Assembly (NCBI RefSeq): GCF_007991515.1
Contig: NZ_BJYM01000001.1
Span: 186,001-250,000, forward strand
DNA: 64,000 bases
From: Oceanobacillus sojae
GTDB taxonomy: Bacteria > Bacillota > Bacilli > Bacillales > Amphibacillaceae
Direction: 5' to 3'
How positions within the stretch are numbered: the stretch's first letter is position 1; the number at the start of each line of letters is the position of its first letter. A program made the translations under genes and the position numbers. Below, in pieces: positions 8,449 to 20,638 of the stretch. The notes beneath the pieces are model-generated. The model searched no databases. It was not told the origin of the DNA and was given only the letters and a program-made list of their open reading frames with translations.

Positions 8449-11091
8449 TTAGGCATTTGTCGCTTCTGTTACATAACTTAAAGCACTTTGTAATGCTTCT
8501 GTAACCTTAGATGGGTCTTTACCCCCAGCTTGTGCCATATCTGGACGGCCGCCGCCGCCGCCGCCACAAATTGTTGCAGCCTGTTTTACCAGGTTACCGG
8601 CATGAAGGTTTTGTTTCATCAAATCTTTTGTTACCCCTGCAACAAGCTGTACTTTATTATTATGCACAGCTGCAAGCAGAATTACACCTGATTCTATTTT
8701 TTGTTTTAATTCATCTACCATCGAACGTAATTGATTCATATCTTTCACATCAACTTGTTTAGCTAATACTTTTACATTATTTACCTCTTTTATTTCATCT
8801 AAAATAGAAGATGCCTCTAAATTAGATAATTTAGCTTGTAAAGAATCTACATGCTTTTGTGTCTCTTTTAATTCCAATTGTAACGAAGACACTTTTTGAG
8901 GAATTTGTTCATCTTTTGCTTTTAATAATGCGCCAGACTGCTTCAACAGTTCAATCTTGTTGTTTAAATAGTTATATGCTTCTTTGCTTGTTACAGCTTC
9001 AATCCTTCTTGTTCCTGCACCTATACCGCTTTCTGATACAATTTTAAACAATCCGATTTCTGCTGTATTACCAACGTGACATCCGCCGCATAATTCAATA
9101 CTGTAATCGCCGATTTGAACAACACGGACAATATCTCCGTATTTTTCCCCAAACAACGCCATCGCACCCATTGCTTTAGCTTCTTCAATTCCTTTGGTTT
9201 CAATGAAAACCGGCAATGAATCCCATATTTTTTGATTCACAATTTTTTCGATTTTTTCCAGTTCCTCGTCGGTTACACTGCTGAAATGAGAAAAATCAAA
9301 CCGGAGACGGTTAGGCTGATTTAAAGAACCTGCCTGATTAACATGTGAACCGAGTACATCTTTTAATGCCTGATGCAGTAAATGTGTAGCTGTATGATTT
9401 TTAATGACATTTGTACGGAACTCCCGTTCAACGACAGCTTTTACTTCCTCAGAAACGGAGAATATGCCTTTCTTTACTTCTATCCGATGAATATGTTGGC
9501 CGTTTGGTGTTTTTTGTACATCTATAACTGCAGCAAGAGAATTCTCTGTCTGAATCGTACCAATATCAGCAACTTGACCGCCACTTTCAGCATAGAATGG
9601 TGTTTCTTTCAACAGAATAAATGCTTCCTGTCCAGCAGCTGCTGATTCCACAACTTCTTTCTCCTGAATAATTGCTTGAATAACTGTTGTTCTTTCCAGC
9701 TCAGAATATCCAATAAACTTGCTTTCTACATCAATAGTTGAAAAGACTGTATCCTGAACCTGCATGGAGTCAATTTTTTGACGTGCATTTCTTGCTCTTT
9801 CACGCTGAAGCTTCATTTCATTTTCAAAGCCTTCCTGATTCACTGTAAATCCAAGCTTTTCAACATATTCTTCTGTTAATTCCTTTGGAAAACCATAGGT
9901 ATCATATAAACGGAATACTTCTTCTCCAGGAAATATACTGCTTCCTTTTTCTTTTTCCGTCTCAATGAGCTTCGTCAGGATTTCTAAACCGTCATTTAAA
10001 GTTTCATGGAAACGTTCTTCCTCTACTTTAATAATTTTTTGAATGTAGTCTGTTTCTTTTACAACCTCTGGGTAGAAATCCTTCATGATTTCAGCTACTA
10101 CCGGAACCAGGCGGTACATAAAAGCTTCATGAATATTAATATCCTTCGCAAAACGTATAGCACGGCGAATCAGTCGGCGCAAAACATAACCTCTGCCTTC
10201 ATTAGACGGCATCGCACCATCTCCAATTGCAAAGCTGACTGTCCTGATATGGTCAGCAATGACTTTAAATGCGGTATCAGCCGCTTCATTTTCTCCATAT
10301 TTGCTGTCTGCGATCAATTCCGTTGCCTGGATAATCGGCATAAATAAATCCGTTTCATAGTTTGTAGGCACATCTTGAATAATGGAAGTTAATCGTTCCA
10401 GGCCCATCCCTGTATCAATATTTTTCTTAGGAAGTGGCGTATACGTATCATCCGGGTTATGGTTAAACTGAGAAAATACCAGATTCCAGACCTCTAAATA
10501 TCTGCTGTTTTCACCGCCTGGATAAAGCTCTGGATCAGCAGGGTCATTTCCATAGCTTTCTCCTCTGTCATAGAAGATCTCTGTGTTTGGTCCACTTGGT
10601 CCTTCTCCAATATCCCAGAAATTCTCTTCTAATCGAATAATGCGTTCTTTTGGCAGACCTATTTTTGTAAGCCAAAGATCATAAGCTTCATCATCTTCCG
10701 GATGAACAGTAACAGATAATTTCTCTGAATCAAAGCCAATCCACTTTTCATCCGTTAGAAACTCCCATGCCCACTCAATCGCTTCTTCCTTAAAATAATC
10801 ACCAATTGAGAAATTACCCAGCATCTCAAAAAATGTATGATGACGAGCTGTAAAACCAACATTCTCAATATCATTTGTCCGTATAGCTTTTTGAGCATTC
10901 ACTATTCTTGGATTATCAGGAATGATCCGGCCATCAAAATATTTTTTTAATGTCGCCACACCGCTATTAATCCATAACAGCGTAGGGTCATCATGAGGTA
11001 CTAAAGAAGCACTGGGCTCTACCTGATGCCCCTTCTCTTTAAAAAAGTCAATAAACATTTGCCGAATTTCTGCAGAACTCAATGATTTCAT
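8449..11091 (-). CDS. alaS: Alanyl-tRNA synthetase
   Basis: Charges tRNA-Ala and edits mischarged Ser or Gly. At 880 residues it has the full family length. The class II core comes first ([36 protein letters not shown]), followed by the editing domain with [11 protein letters not shown] and CGGCHVG zinc ligands, and a C-terminal domain ending in [15 protein letters not shown]. The ATG is preceded by AAGGAGG. Expression is probably set by the T-box leader at 11524-11789, with an unusual 410-base repeat lying between leader and start codon. Confidence 0.97.
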   Translation of the reverse strand: MKSLSSAEIRQMFIDFFKEKGHQVEPSASLVPHDDPTLLWINSGVATLKKYFDGRIIPDNPRIVNAQKAIRTNDIENVGFTARHHTFFEMLGNFSIGDYFKEEAIEWAWEFLTDEKWIGFDSEKLSVTVHPEDDEAYDLWLTKIGLPKERIIRLEENFWDIGEGPSGPNTEIFYDRGESYGNDPADPELYPGGENSRYLEVWNLVFSQFNHNPDDTYTPLPKKNIDTGMGLERLTSIIQDVPTNYETDLFMPIIQATELIADSKYGENEAADTAFKVIADHIRTVSFAIGDGAMPSNEGRGYVLRRLIRRAIRFAKDINIHEAFMYRLVPVVAEIMKDFYPEVVKETDYIQKIIKVEEERFHETLNDGLEILTKLIETEKEKGSSIFPGEEVFRLYDTYGFPKELTEEYVEKLGFTVNQEGFENEMKLQRERARNARQKIDSMQVQDTVFSTIDVESKFIGYSELERTTVIQAIIQEKEVVESAAAGQEAFILLKETPFYAESGGQVADIGTIQTENSLAAVIDVQKTPNGQHIHRIEVKKGIFSVSEEVKAVVEREFRTNVIKNHTATHLLHQALKDVLGSHVNQAGSLNQPNRLRFDFSHFSSVTDEELEKIEKIVNQKIWDSLPVFIETKGIEEAKAMGAMALFGEKYGDIVRVVQIGDYSIELCGGCHVGNTAEIGLFKIVSESGIGAGTRRIEAVTSKEAYNYLNNKIELLKQSGALLKAKDEQIPQKVSSLQLELKETQKHVDSLQAKLSNLEASSILDEIKEVNNVKVLAKQVDVKDMNQLRSMVDELKQKIESGVILLAAVHNNKVQLVAGVTKDLMKQNLHAGNLVKQAATICGGGGGGRPDMAQAGGKDPSKVTEALQSALSYVTEATNA

Positions 11092-11111
11092 TATATTTTT
11101 CCTCCTTTTTA

Positions 11112-11521
11112 GAAAAGCGCAAGCCGCGCCCGTTAAAAAACGTAGAGATTACGCCCCCCGGTCTTTTGGGGGTGGTTTTCCTTTACTTAGGAGATAAAGG
11201 AAACATGCCCCTTTAGGGGTATGCCGACGTTAGGCTTCAGCCTGCTTTTAGTCGGTCTTCCTTCACTTTAAACCGATATTGACTTTCACCCGCAAGGCAT
11301 AAGTGCGGCGGTTTTGATGGGACGAGTAATCGCAGTCCCAGTCCCGACTTTACCTCTGTCTACGCCTGGCGGCTTGACAATCGCTAAGTCTTCTTTTCAC
11401 CCTCCCGGGCATAAGTGCGACTTTACCTCTGTCTACGCCTGGCGGCTTGACAATCGCTAAGTCTTCTTTATCGTAGGGCGTGACGTGAAATCTCTAAAGT
11501 TTGGTGCTCGGAGCTAGACAG
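11112..11521. repeat. Composite Bacillaceae intergenic repeat between the alaS T-box and alaS
   Basis: A GC-richer, non-coding block of about 410 bases. It begins AGAAAAGCGCAAGC and ends GGTGCTCGGAGCTAGACAG, ends I recognise from common Bacillaceae intergenic repeats. It contains a 52-base exact direct repeat at 11345-11396 and 11418-11469. Each copy follows the string GGCATAAGTGCG, but in the first copy 37 bases starting GCGGTTTTGATGGGACGAG are inserted between the two. There are also local hairpins such as CCCCC/GGGGG near 11155. No plausible reading frame is present. It would be transcribed as part of the alaS leader. Confidence 0.75.
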
Positions 11522-11523
11522 TA

Positions 11524-11789
11524 CAAAACAAAAAATCTCCTCTCTGCATCATTGCAGGGACGAGATTTCGCGGTACCACCCTTATTATGAACAAATTATA
11601 TGTTCATCACTTTATTCATTATAACGGTATGATACCGACGGGGATTAGCCGTACTCCAATGCAGCTTTCCATAACAATATAATTAGGAGTCCTTTCAGCC
11701 GGGGGATTCCCTCTCTTGAAATATCATGTCATGTACTTAACATCTTCAACGTGATTTGCGTGATTATTTTTTGTTGTTTGTGTGATTAT
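11524..11789 (-). promoter_or_regulatory. T-box leader of alaS (Ala specifier GCU)
   Basis: On the minus strand the T-box sequence AGGGTGGTACCGCG (complement of 11571-11584) is followed by a GC-rich terminator and T-run (about 11568 down to 11524). Stem I shows AAGTA, GAGAGG and the specifier region GGAAAGCTGCATTGGAG. The codon GCU at 11665-11663, followed by a purine, matches alanine. Uncharged tRNA-Ala would stabilise the antiterminator and let transcription reach alaS. The motif is certain; the exact specifier comes from alignment by eye with the hisS leader. Confidence 0.92.
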
Positions 11790-11795
11790 AGCGTT

Positions 11796-11824
11796 ATTAT
11801 ATTGATTTTTCTGCTGTATGTCAA
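11796..11824 (-). promoter_or_regulatory. Consensus sigma-A promoter of the alaS leader
   Basis: TTGACA and TATAAT are separated by exactly 17 bases, an ideal sigma-A promoter. It would start RNA near 11789, immediately before the T-box stem I. Confidence 0.85.
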
Positions 11825-11901
11825 TTTTTCTTCTTTGCAATCAAATTCTTAGTGTAGAAGTCATACTGCCAGTTACACTGTGGATAAGCATGTGTTTCAG
11901 C

Positions 11902-12966
11902 TTAACCGGCTTTTGAAATTTGATATTGCTGAATCAGTACTTTTAACATTGTAAAAACAGGAACAGAAATTACCATGCCTATTACACCGGAAAGCTGTCC
12001 ACCCAATAACAAGGCAAAAATGATACCGATTGGATGAATTTTCACTGTTTTCCCCATAATGTACGGAGATAATAGATTGCTTTCGATCAATTGAATCACA
12101 AAGATAATTATAATAACGAATAACGCTTTTTCCGGCTGTACCATATAAGCAACTGTTACGACTGGAATGGCCCCGATAATAGGCCCGAAATAGGGAATGA
12201 TGTTCACGATTGCCAGAATAATTCCCAACAATAAAGCGTATGGTAAATCTAACCAAATCCAGCATAGGGTAGAGATAACACCAACTGCTGCACTGATAAT
12301 GAACTGCCCACGAATATAGCCGCCCAGCCCCTTACTTATTTCCCTGCATACATTTCCAGTTTCATTCCGATATTTATAAGGAATAAAACGTAATAGAAAT
12401 GATTTAATAAAAGGATAGTCCTTTAAGAAATAAAATACTAGAACAGGAATTATGGTCAAGAGTATGACAGCGTCCATCATTCCATTAAATCCACCGATGA
12501 TTTTCCCTGAAAAATTGTTCATCGTGTTCTCTAAGGATTGAATGAATATATCCATCCTGTCATGTACTGTCTCCGGCAGGAAAGAAGTAGAAGTGTACAT
12601 TTTATTTAACCCGTTCTGATACAGCTCAATAAATTCAGGGAAATTACGGCTCATTTCCTTCATCTGCTCCACCATTAATGGATAAGCACGATAGATAGCA
12701 TAGCCGGCACCTCCAAAAAAAAGGACATAAATAATTAGCACTGCTATGCCGCGATGAATACGGTACCTATGCAGCCATTCAATCAATGGATGCAGCAGGA
12801 AAGCCAAAATCCCCGCAATTAAAAAAGGAAGCAACAACTTACCAATAAAGGAAAAAAATGCTCCATAATAGGGTTTTGTAATCGCTAAAAAATATAAAAG
12901 AATAAAGGAAAGGATAGCAATTACTAAGTAATAGACAACTTGCTTCGCTTTTATTTTTTTCCACAT
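11902..12966 (-). CDS. AI-2E family transporter (YrrI-like permease)
   Basis: An integral membrane protein of 354 residues of the AI-2E/UPF0118 family, with about seven or eight hydrophobic segments. It has a large soluble loop after the first helices (MVEQMKEMSRNFPEFIELYQ) and the conserved C-terminal region IIPYFGPIIGAIPVV ... NLLSPYIMGKTVKIHPI. Family members export or exchange small solutes, including ions; the substrate here is unknown. The start ending at 12966 (MWKKIKAKQ) has GGGAGTG upstream; a longer frame reaching 13050 overlaps the previous gene. B. subtilis yrrI occupies the same place near alaS. Confidence 0.85.
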   Translation of the reverse strand: MWKKIKAKQVVYYLVIAILSFILLYFLAITKPYYGAFFSFIGKLLLPFLIAGILAFLLHPLIEWLHRYRIHRGIAVLIIYVLFFGGAGYAIYRAYPLMVEQMKEMSRNFPEFIELYQNGLNKMYTSTSFLPETVHDRMDIFIQSLENTMNNFSGKIIGGFNGMMDAVILLTIIPVLVFYFLKDYPFIKSFLLRFIPYKYRNETGNVCREISKGLGGYIRGQFIISAAVGVISTLCWIWLDLPYALLLGIILAIVNIIPYFGPIIGAIPVVTVAYMVQPEKALFVIIIIFVIQLIESNLLSPYIMGKTVKIHPIGIIFALLLGGQLSGVIGMVISVPVFTMLKVLIQQYQISKAG

Positions 12967-12973
12967 AAGAATC

Positions 12974-13012
12974 ACTCCCAGTCCATGGTAGTGTAACCAA
13001 GAGGCTGGGAGT
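12974..13012 (-). promoter_or_regulatory. Hairpin covering the ribosome-binding site of the transporter gene
   Basis: ACTCCCAG at 12974-12981 pairs with CTGGGAGT at 13005-13012. On the minus strand the 3' arm contains the GGGAG that should recruit ribosomes for the 11902-12966 gene. No T-run follows, so it looks more like translational occlusion than a terminator. Confidence 0.45.
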
Positions 13013-13201
13013 TTATAATAAACTTCTCTCTTCTTTTGAAAATAAATCATCTAATGAACTGAGCGTCCCGTCCGCTTCTATCTGATGGATGTGTAATTCC
13101 TTTCCAGACACAGTTAATTCAATGGAGCACACCCAGCAGTAATAGCTTGTAGGACTTAATTTTCCAATTTGTTTTTCCCGGCAATTTGGACATTCCAGCA
13201 T
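13013..13201 (-). CDS. Small zinc-ribbon protein (YrzR-like)
   Basis: A 62-residue protein of unknown function. Two CxxC pairs (CPNC at residues 4-7 and CWVC at about residues 22-25) form a zinc ribbon at the N terminus, followed by a short amphipathic tail. AAGGAATGAAG precedes the ATG. It lies between recD2 and the AI-2E permease, where B. subtilis has the small gene yrzR, so it is probably the same family; I am not certain of the name. Confidence 0.7.
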   Translation of the reverse strand: MLECPNCREKQIGKLSPTSYYCWVCSIELTVSGKELHIHQIEADGTLSSLDDLFSKEERSLL

Positions 13202-13265
13202 ACTTCTTCATTCCTTTTCTGCTAAATCAGTCCAAGTATTGCCCTAAACAGAATTTTTTATACAC

Positions 13266-15602
13266 TTAATCCATAAAATCATATGGAGATAATTCTTCTT
13301 CCGGTATATCTTCTACAGCTTCATATTCCTTATTCTCTGCTTTTTGATTGGCTAACTGAATATTTAACATTTCCTGCAATGAAGTATACCTCCGATTCGT
13401 ATCTTCTGTTTGCACACCTTTAATAAAAGCCTCTTTTTCGCCACAGATAATCAAAGACTCTTTTCCCCTGGTAATTGCTGTATATAAAAGATTTTTTCGC
13501 AGCATACGATGATGTGAATAAACAACGGGAAGAATGACAATTGGAAATTCGCTCCCCTGCGACTTATGAATGGAGATACAGAATGCATGAGTAAAGTTAT
13601 GATAATCTTTCCGGATAAAGACAACTTCTTTATCTTCAAAAGCAATCACTATCTGCTCTTCATTATCGACATTTTCTTCTGCTTTAAAAATGGCAACAAT
13701 TTCTCCAATATCTCCATTATATATGCCGTCTTCCGGCTGGTTAATTAACTGGATCACACGATCGCCGACACGATAAACAACGTCTTGAAAAGCAATCTCC
13801 CGTTTCTTCTCTCCGGGGGGATTAATTAACTGCTGTAATGCTTCATTAATCGCATGAATTCCGGCCTGCGAACGATACATTGGCGAGAGAACCTGGATAG
13901 AAGCAGGGTCAAGACCTTTTTTCTCTGCTTTATCAATAATGGATGTCAATACATCGACCATCTGATAATCACGACAAGAAATAAAGCTGAAATCCCGTGC
14001 ATTTTCCAAAGAATTTTCATTACAGCTGGCATGTTTAATTTCATGGGCAAGCTGAATAATCTTAGAACCTTCTTTTTGACGATATACATCCCTTAAAGAG
14101 ATGACAGGCAAAACTTCGCTTTTCATTAAATCTGTTAAAACCTGGCCTGGTCCAACTGATGGAAGCTGGTCTTCATCTCCAACCAGGATAATTTGCATTG
14201 TATCTGGAATGGCTTTAAACAGATTATTTGCCAGCCATGTATCTACCATGGAAAATTCATCCACTATAAGCAGCCTTCCTGATAATGGCTCATGTTCATC
14301 TTTTTCAAAATTACCCATGCCATTCCAGCCAAGCAGCCGGTGAATTGTGACTGCCGGCAAACCGGTAGATTCCGACATCCGTTTGGCTGCCCGGCCTGTA
14401 GGAGCTGTTAAAATAAATGGAAAACTGTCTTTATTTTTATAATCCGATAGATTTAAAGAAAGCTCATGAATCTTCGCAAAAGCCTGGATGATACCAGTTA
14501 TAACTGTTGTTTTTCCAGTCCCCGGCCCGCCTGTTAAAATCATAATTTTAGAATGAATCGCCTGGACAATAGCATCAAATTGCTCTTTTCCATAGCTTAA
14601 TGACTCTTCTTCTTCAATATCGCCGGTTATTTTCAACAGCTCTGCTAAAGGCACCTCATCTTCTATAGGTTTTGTCAGTATTTTTTTCAGACTTGCTGTA
14701 AAGTTGTCCTCTGCGTAATATAATGAAGGCAGATATACTCTTTCATCGATCATGATGATTTTTTTCTCCGTATTCAGCTGCATCATAACATCAGAGACAG
14801 AGCTTTTATCCGAATGGGGAAGATGAAGTAAGTAAATAATTTCCTGCACACATTTTTCAAATGGAAGATAAACATGCCCTGCTTGTATACTTTGCTGCAG
14901 GACATAGATTACCCCAGCACCGATACGGCTTTCATGTGTATGAGAAATACCTTGCTGAGAAGCTATCTGGTCTGCCATTTTAAAGCCAAAGCCTTCAATA
15001 TCAAACACAAATTGATACGGATCTTTTCCAAGAACCTCCATGGCGTTATCACGATAGGTCTGAAAAATTACCTGGGCCATCTTCAGTCCAATTCCGTAGC
15101 CTGATAATTGAACAGCAACCCGCTCAAAGCCTTGGTTTTCTCTTAAACGATCTGACAAACGTTTTCCTGTTTCCTTTGATAATCCAGAAATCCCATCTAA
15201 AACAGAAGGGTTATCCATAATTTTAGAAACAGCCTTTTCTCCCAGCTCCTCCACTATCTTTAGTGCACTTTTTTTCCCGACACCGTAGAATAAATCGCTG
15301 GATAGGTATTGAACAAGTCCATCCTTTGTTGTCGGCATAATAGTTTCATAGGACTGAACTTTTAATTGTGATCCGTAGCGGGGATGCTTTTCCAGCGCTC
15401 CATAAAAACGATAGGCTGTCTGCTCCTGAAGCTGATCAAAATAACCTTTTACAATGATTTCTTTATCTTCATAGTCAAGGTTTGTCTTTGTGATTTTAAT
15501 TAGGACGATAGAAAAATGCTCTGCTTCGTTACGAAAAATAGTATTTAATACGCTCCCCGTTACAAAAGGCAGTGCTTCCTTTGCTTCTACCTGGTTTTCC
15601 AT
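13266..15602 (-). CDS. recD2: RecD2-type 5'-3' DNA helicase (YrrC)
   Basis: An SF1B helicase of 778 residues that acts without RecBC and is linked to replication-fork repair and mismatch repair in Bacillus. The N-terminal OB-like and HhH regions (YGVGKKSALKIVEELGEKA, GIGLKMAQVIF, GFGFKMADQIA) are the RecD2-specific extension. The motor follows: Walker A GGPGTGKTTV, TAPTGRAAKRMSE, DEFSMVDTWLA (motif II), VGDEDQLPSVGPGQVL, and HKSQGSEFP plus TAITRGKE in the last motifs. AATAAGGGG precedes the ATG. It lies 12 bases after the TPR gene, so they are cotranscribed. Confidence 0.95.
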   Translation of the reverse strand: MENQVEAKEALPFVTGSVLNTIFRNEAEHFSIVLIKITKTNLDYEDKEIIVKGYFDQLQEQTAYRFYGALEKHPRYGSQLKVQSYETIMPTTKDGLVQYLSSDLFYGVGKKSALKIVEELGEKAVSKIMDNPSVLDGISGLSKETGKRLSDRLRENQGFERVAVQLSGYGIGLKMAQVIFQTYRDNAMEVLGKDPYQFVFDIEGFGFKMADQIASQQGISHTHESRIGAGVIYVLQQSIQAGHVYLPFEKCVQEIIYLLHLPHSDKSSVSDVMMQLNTEKKIIMIDERVYLPSLYYAEDNFTASLKKILTKPIEDEVPLAELLKITGDIEEEESLSYGKEQFDAIVQAIHSKIMILTGGPGTGKTTVITGIIQAFAKIHELSLNLSDYKNKDSFPFILTAPTGRAAKRMSESTGLPAVTIHRLLGWNGMGNFEKDEHEPLSGRLLIVDEFSMVDTWLANNLFKAIPDTMQIILVGDEDQLPSVGPGQVLTDLMKSEVLPVISLRDVYRQKEGSKIIQLAHEIKHASCNENSLENARDFSFISCRDYQMVDVLTSIIDKAEKKGLDPASIQVLSPMYRSQAGIHAINEALQQLINPPGEKKREIAFQDVVYRVGDRVIQLINQPEDGIYNGDIGEIVAIFKAEENVDNEEQIVIAFEDKEVVFIRKDYHNFTHAFCISIHKSQGSEFPIVILPVVYSHHRMLRKNLLYTAITRGKESLIICGEKEAFIKGVQTEDTNRRYTSLQEMLNIQLANQKAENKEYEAVEDIPEEELSPYDFMD

Positions 15603-15614
15603 GCTGATTACCCC

Positions 15615-16286
15615 TTATTTATCATCAAATTGCTCCATATACTGTAACGCAATTTCCTTTCCGTTTGCAGCCAGCACATGATCAGACTGTAATTCAAGTG
15701 CTTTTTCAAAATGGTTTAAGGCTTGTTCTGTTTTTTCATGGAATAATGCAATCACGCCCAGATTATAATAAGCATCGCTGTGCTCGCTATTTAATTCAAG
15801 TACTTTTTCAAATGTTTTTTGGGCTTCATCTAAAATTTCTCCCTGTGCAAGAGAGAGTCCGTATTGAAATAGATAACTTTCGTCCTGTGAATCAAGTTCT
15901 GTCGCCCGTAGCAAATATGGCAGAGACAGCTTCCATTGTTCCTGGTTTCGGAAGCACATACCCAGCATGAAGTAAGCATCTGCTTCTTCAAGTCCCAATT
16001 CAATTGCTTTTAGAAAGCTTTGTTGTGCTTTCCCAAAGTCTTCCTGATCAAAATAAAGATTACCTAAACCATAGTATGCTGTTGCAGCTTTTTCATCCAA
16101 TTCAATAGCACGCTTCAAAAAACGTTCTGCCCGTTCCATTTCATTCAGCTGCATTAAAAGATTGCCGAAATTAATATATCCCAATGGGTCATTTGGAGAT
16201 TCTTCAATTACCTCATTAAACAGCTTTGCTGCTTCTTCATACTTTTTTTCATTTAGCAGTGTAATTGCCTGCTGATTCTTATCCAT
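15615..16286 (-). CDS. TPR-repeat protein (YrrB-like)
   Basis: A soluble protein of 223 residues made almost wholly of six or so tetratricopeptide repeats (for example AYYGLGNLYFDQEDFGKAQQSFLKAIELG and AYYNLGVIALFHEKTEQALNHFEKALEL patterns). TPR arrays bind partner proteins. B. subtilis YrrB sits in the same place between mnmA and recD2, and a role in organising tRNA modification or recombination enzymes has been suggested from context only. It lies 15 bases downstream of mnmA. Confidence 0.85.
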   Translation of the reverse strand: MDKNQQAITLLNEKKYEEAAKLFNEVIEESPNDPLGYINFGNLLMQLNEMERAERFLKRAIELDEKAATAYYGLGNLYFDQEDFGKAQQSFLKAIELGLEEADAYFMLGMCFRNQEQWKLSLPYLLRATELDSQDESYLFQYGLSLAQGEILDEAQKTFEKVLELNSEHSDAYYNLGVIALFHEKTEQALNHFEKALELQSDHVLAANGKEIALQYMEQFDDK

Positions 16287-16301
16287 TCATAAACCACCCT
16301 G

Positions 16302-18570
<2,269 letters not shown>

Positions 18571-18592
18571 GATTCAAAATCCTTTCTTCCCA

Positions 18593-19018
18593 TTAAATAT
18601 AAAACATATATGCCTCGCGCGGGCCATTATCACCCTCGTCATAATTTGCCAAATCTTCCAGAGTTGTTTTTTCCAATACATCTTTCACTGCATCTCTGAT
18701 TTGCATCCATAAAGATGCCTGCGCCGGCTTTTCATTTTCCATACCTTCCACAATTGTCAAAGGCCCCTCCAGCACACGGATAACATCACCGGCTGTAATT
18801 TCATCCGGTTTTTTCGCAAGCTGGTATCCACCATATGCACCCCGTATACTTTTGATTAGGCCGGCATTTCTTAATGGTGAAGCCAGCTGCTCTAAATAAT
18901 GCTCTGATAAATCATTATCCTTTGCAATAACTTTTAGTGAAATTGGACCGTTTCCTTCATTTTTTGCCAAGTCTATCATTATTGTCAGTCCATATCTTCC
19001 TTTTGTTGAAATCTTCAT
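18593..19018 (-). CDS. cymR: Rrf2-family cysteine metabolism repressor CymR
   Basis: A winged-helix repressor of 141 residues. In B. subtilis CymR binds CysK and, when O-acetylserine is low, represses sulfur-uptake and cysteine-synthesis genes. The match is close along the whole protein: MKISTKGRYGLTIMIDLA, LSEHYLEQLASPLRNAGL, IRGAYGGYQLAK and the C-terminal REAYMFYI. No Fe-S cysteines are present, as expected for CymR rather than IscR. GAGGTG lies 6 bases before the ATG at 19018; an in-frame GTG inside that site is not the start. Confidence 0.95.
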   Translation of the reverse strand: MKISTKGRYGLTIMIDLAKNEGNGPISLKVIAKDNDLSEHYLEQLASPLRNAGLIKSIRGAYGGYQLAKKPDEITAGDVIRVLEGPLTIVEGMENEKPAQASLWMQIRDAVKDVLEKTTLEDLANYDEGDNGPREAYMFYI

Positions 19019-19363
19019 TATATACACCTCAATTTTTTAAACTATCATCTGCCATTTATATATTATTTAATCTATATAATGTACTAAATAAGCAAAATTA
19101 TTGGAATCCCCTTGTAACTGTCGGATTGCTTTTCCAGAGCTTGAGATTGCTCACCTGCCGTAATCCGCCGTATTGCTTACGGTCTGGTAATTATTTAAGT
19201 CATACACATACAGAAAAAAGAATAGCCTTTAATTCCATCTATACAAATTTGATTATTTATATTATAAGGATACACCTATTATAGCATGACTGCTAACCTC
19301 TTGCATTTCTTCTATATTCACTTTAAGCTAATAGAATAATAAGAAGATGAAGGAAGTTATTTG
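19019..19363. other. Divergent spacer between cymR and rarA
   Basis: About 345 AT-rich bases with no credible gene. They must hold the promoters of cymR (minus) and rarA (plus). A small hairpin, CCGTAA at 19158-19163 with TTACGG at 19177-19182, lies in the middle in a locally GC-richer patch. I could not fix promoter boxes with confidence. Confidence 0.5.
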
Positions 19364-20638
19364 ATGTATAAACAACCACTCGCATATCGAATGCGTCCAA
19401 AAAACATAGATGATATTATAGGACAAGAACACTTGGTAGGTCAAGGAAAAATAATTAATCGCATGGTTAAAGCCAATCAGCTTTCTTCCATGATCTTATT
19501 TGGTCCGCCCGGTACAGGCAAAACATCCATGGCATTTGCGCTTGCAGAAACCATTGGACTCCCATCCAAAACATTAAATGCGGTTACAGATAAGAAAAAA
19601 GATATGGAAATTGTAGTTGAGCAAGCAAAAATGCAAGGACAAACTGTTCTTATCTTAGATGAAGTTCATCGTCTGGATAAAGCAAAACAGGATTTTTTAC
19701 TGCCTCATTTGGAAAATAATTTATTGACTTTAATCGGATGTACAACAAGTAATCCCTATCACTCCATTAACCCGGCGATAAGAAGCCGCTGTCATCTTTT
19801 TGAGCTGCACGGCTTAACTCTTGATAATGTTAAAACAGCATTACAGCGTGCTATTCAAGATACGACCAATGGATATGGAGATAAAAATATCCAGATCAGT
19901 CCGGATGCTATGGAACATTTAGCTATTTCAGCTAATGGTGATCTGCGCTCAGCATTAAACGGCTTAGAACTTGCAGTCAGTTCCACTCCGCCAAATGCTA
20001 ATGATCAAATTCAGATAACACTGGAGATTGCGGAAGAATGTATGCAGAAAAAAAGCTTTTCCCATGACAAAGACGGGGATGCTCATTACGATGTACTGAG
20101 TGCTTTTCAAAAATCTATTCGCGGCAGTGATGTGAATGCTGCCCTGCATTATTTGGGACGGCTGATAGAAGCTGGTGATTTAGACAGTATTGCAAGAAGA
20201 TTAATTGTTATTGCATATGAAGATATTGGTCTGGCAAGTCCGCAAGCAGGCCCGCGAGCTGTCGCGGCTGTACAGGCCGCTGAACGGATTGGTTTTCCTG
20301 AAGCACGTATTCCATTAGCCGATGTAGTCGTAGAATTGGCTCTTTCACCAAAATCAAATACCGCCTATAAGGCATTGGACGCAGCTTTAGAGGATATTCG
20401 CAAAGGAAAAAGCGGCGATATTCCTGCTCACTTAAAGGATGCTCATTACTCAGGAGCAAATAAACTTGGAAGAGGAATAGATTATAAATATCCTCATAAT
20501 TATCCAGGTGCATGGGTAAAACAACAATACTTGCCAGATACTATCAAAAACCGAAATTACTATACACCGAAAGAAACAGGAAAATTTGAAAATGCATTGA
20601 AACAAGTATATGAACGAATTAATAAGGAAAAAAAGTAA
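19364..20638 (+). CDS. rarA: Replication-associated recombination protein RarA (MgsA)
   Basis: A AAA+ ATPase of the clamp-loader-like MgsA/WHIP family that acts at stalled forks with SSB. The ATPase core shows GPPGTGKTSMAFALA (Walker A), ILDEVHRLDKAKQD (Walker B) and the sensor GCTTSNPY; the C-terminal tetramerisation part contains YEDIGLASPQAGPRA and HYSGANKLGRGIDYKYPHNYPG, both diagnostic. The ATG at 19364 has AAGGAAG 7 bases upstream; an in-frame TTG directly before it is unlikely. B. subtilis yrvN lies next to cymR in the same way. Confidence 0.95.
   Translation: MYKQPLAYRMRPKNIDDIIGQEHLVGQGKIINRMVKANQLSSMILFGPPGTGKTSMAFALAETIGLPSKTLNAVTDKKKDMEIVVEQAKMQGQTVLILDEVHRLDKAKQDFLLPHLENNLLTLIGCTTSNPYHSINPAIRSRCHLFELHGLTLDNVKTALQRAIQDTTNGYGDKNIQISPDAMEHLAISANGDLRSALNGLELAVSSTPPNANDQIQITLEIAEECMQKKSFSHDKDGDAHYDVLSAFQKSIRGSDVNAALHYLGRLIEAGDLDSIARRLIVIAYEDIGLASPQAGPRAVAAVQAAERIGFPEARIPLADVVVELALSPKSNTAYKALDAALEDIRKGKSGDIPAHLKDAHYSGANKLGRGIDYKYPHNYPGAWVKQQYLPDTIKNRNYYTPKETGKFENALKQVYERINKEKK

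Noticed and set aside
11345-11469. Possible CRISPR-like array from the 52-base repeats
   Set aside because: Only two copies exist with a short non-unique gap, no cas genes are near, and the flanks match a known type of intergenic repeat.
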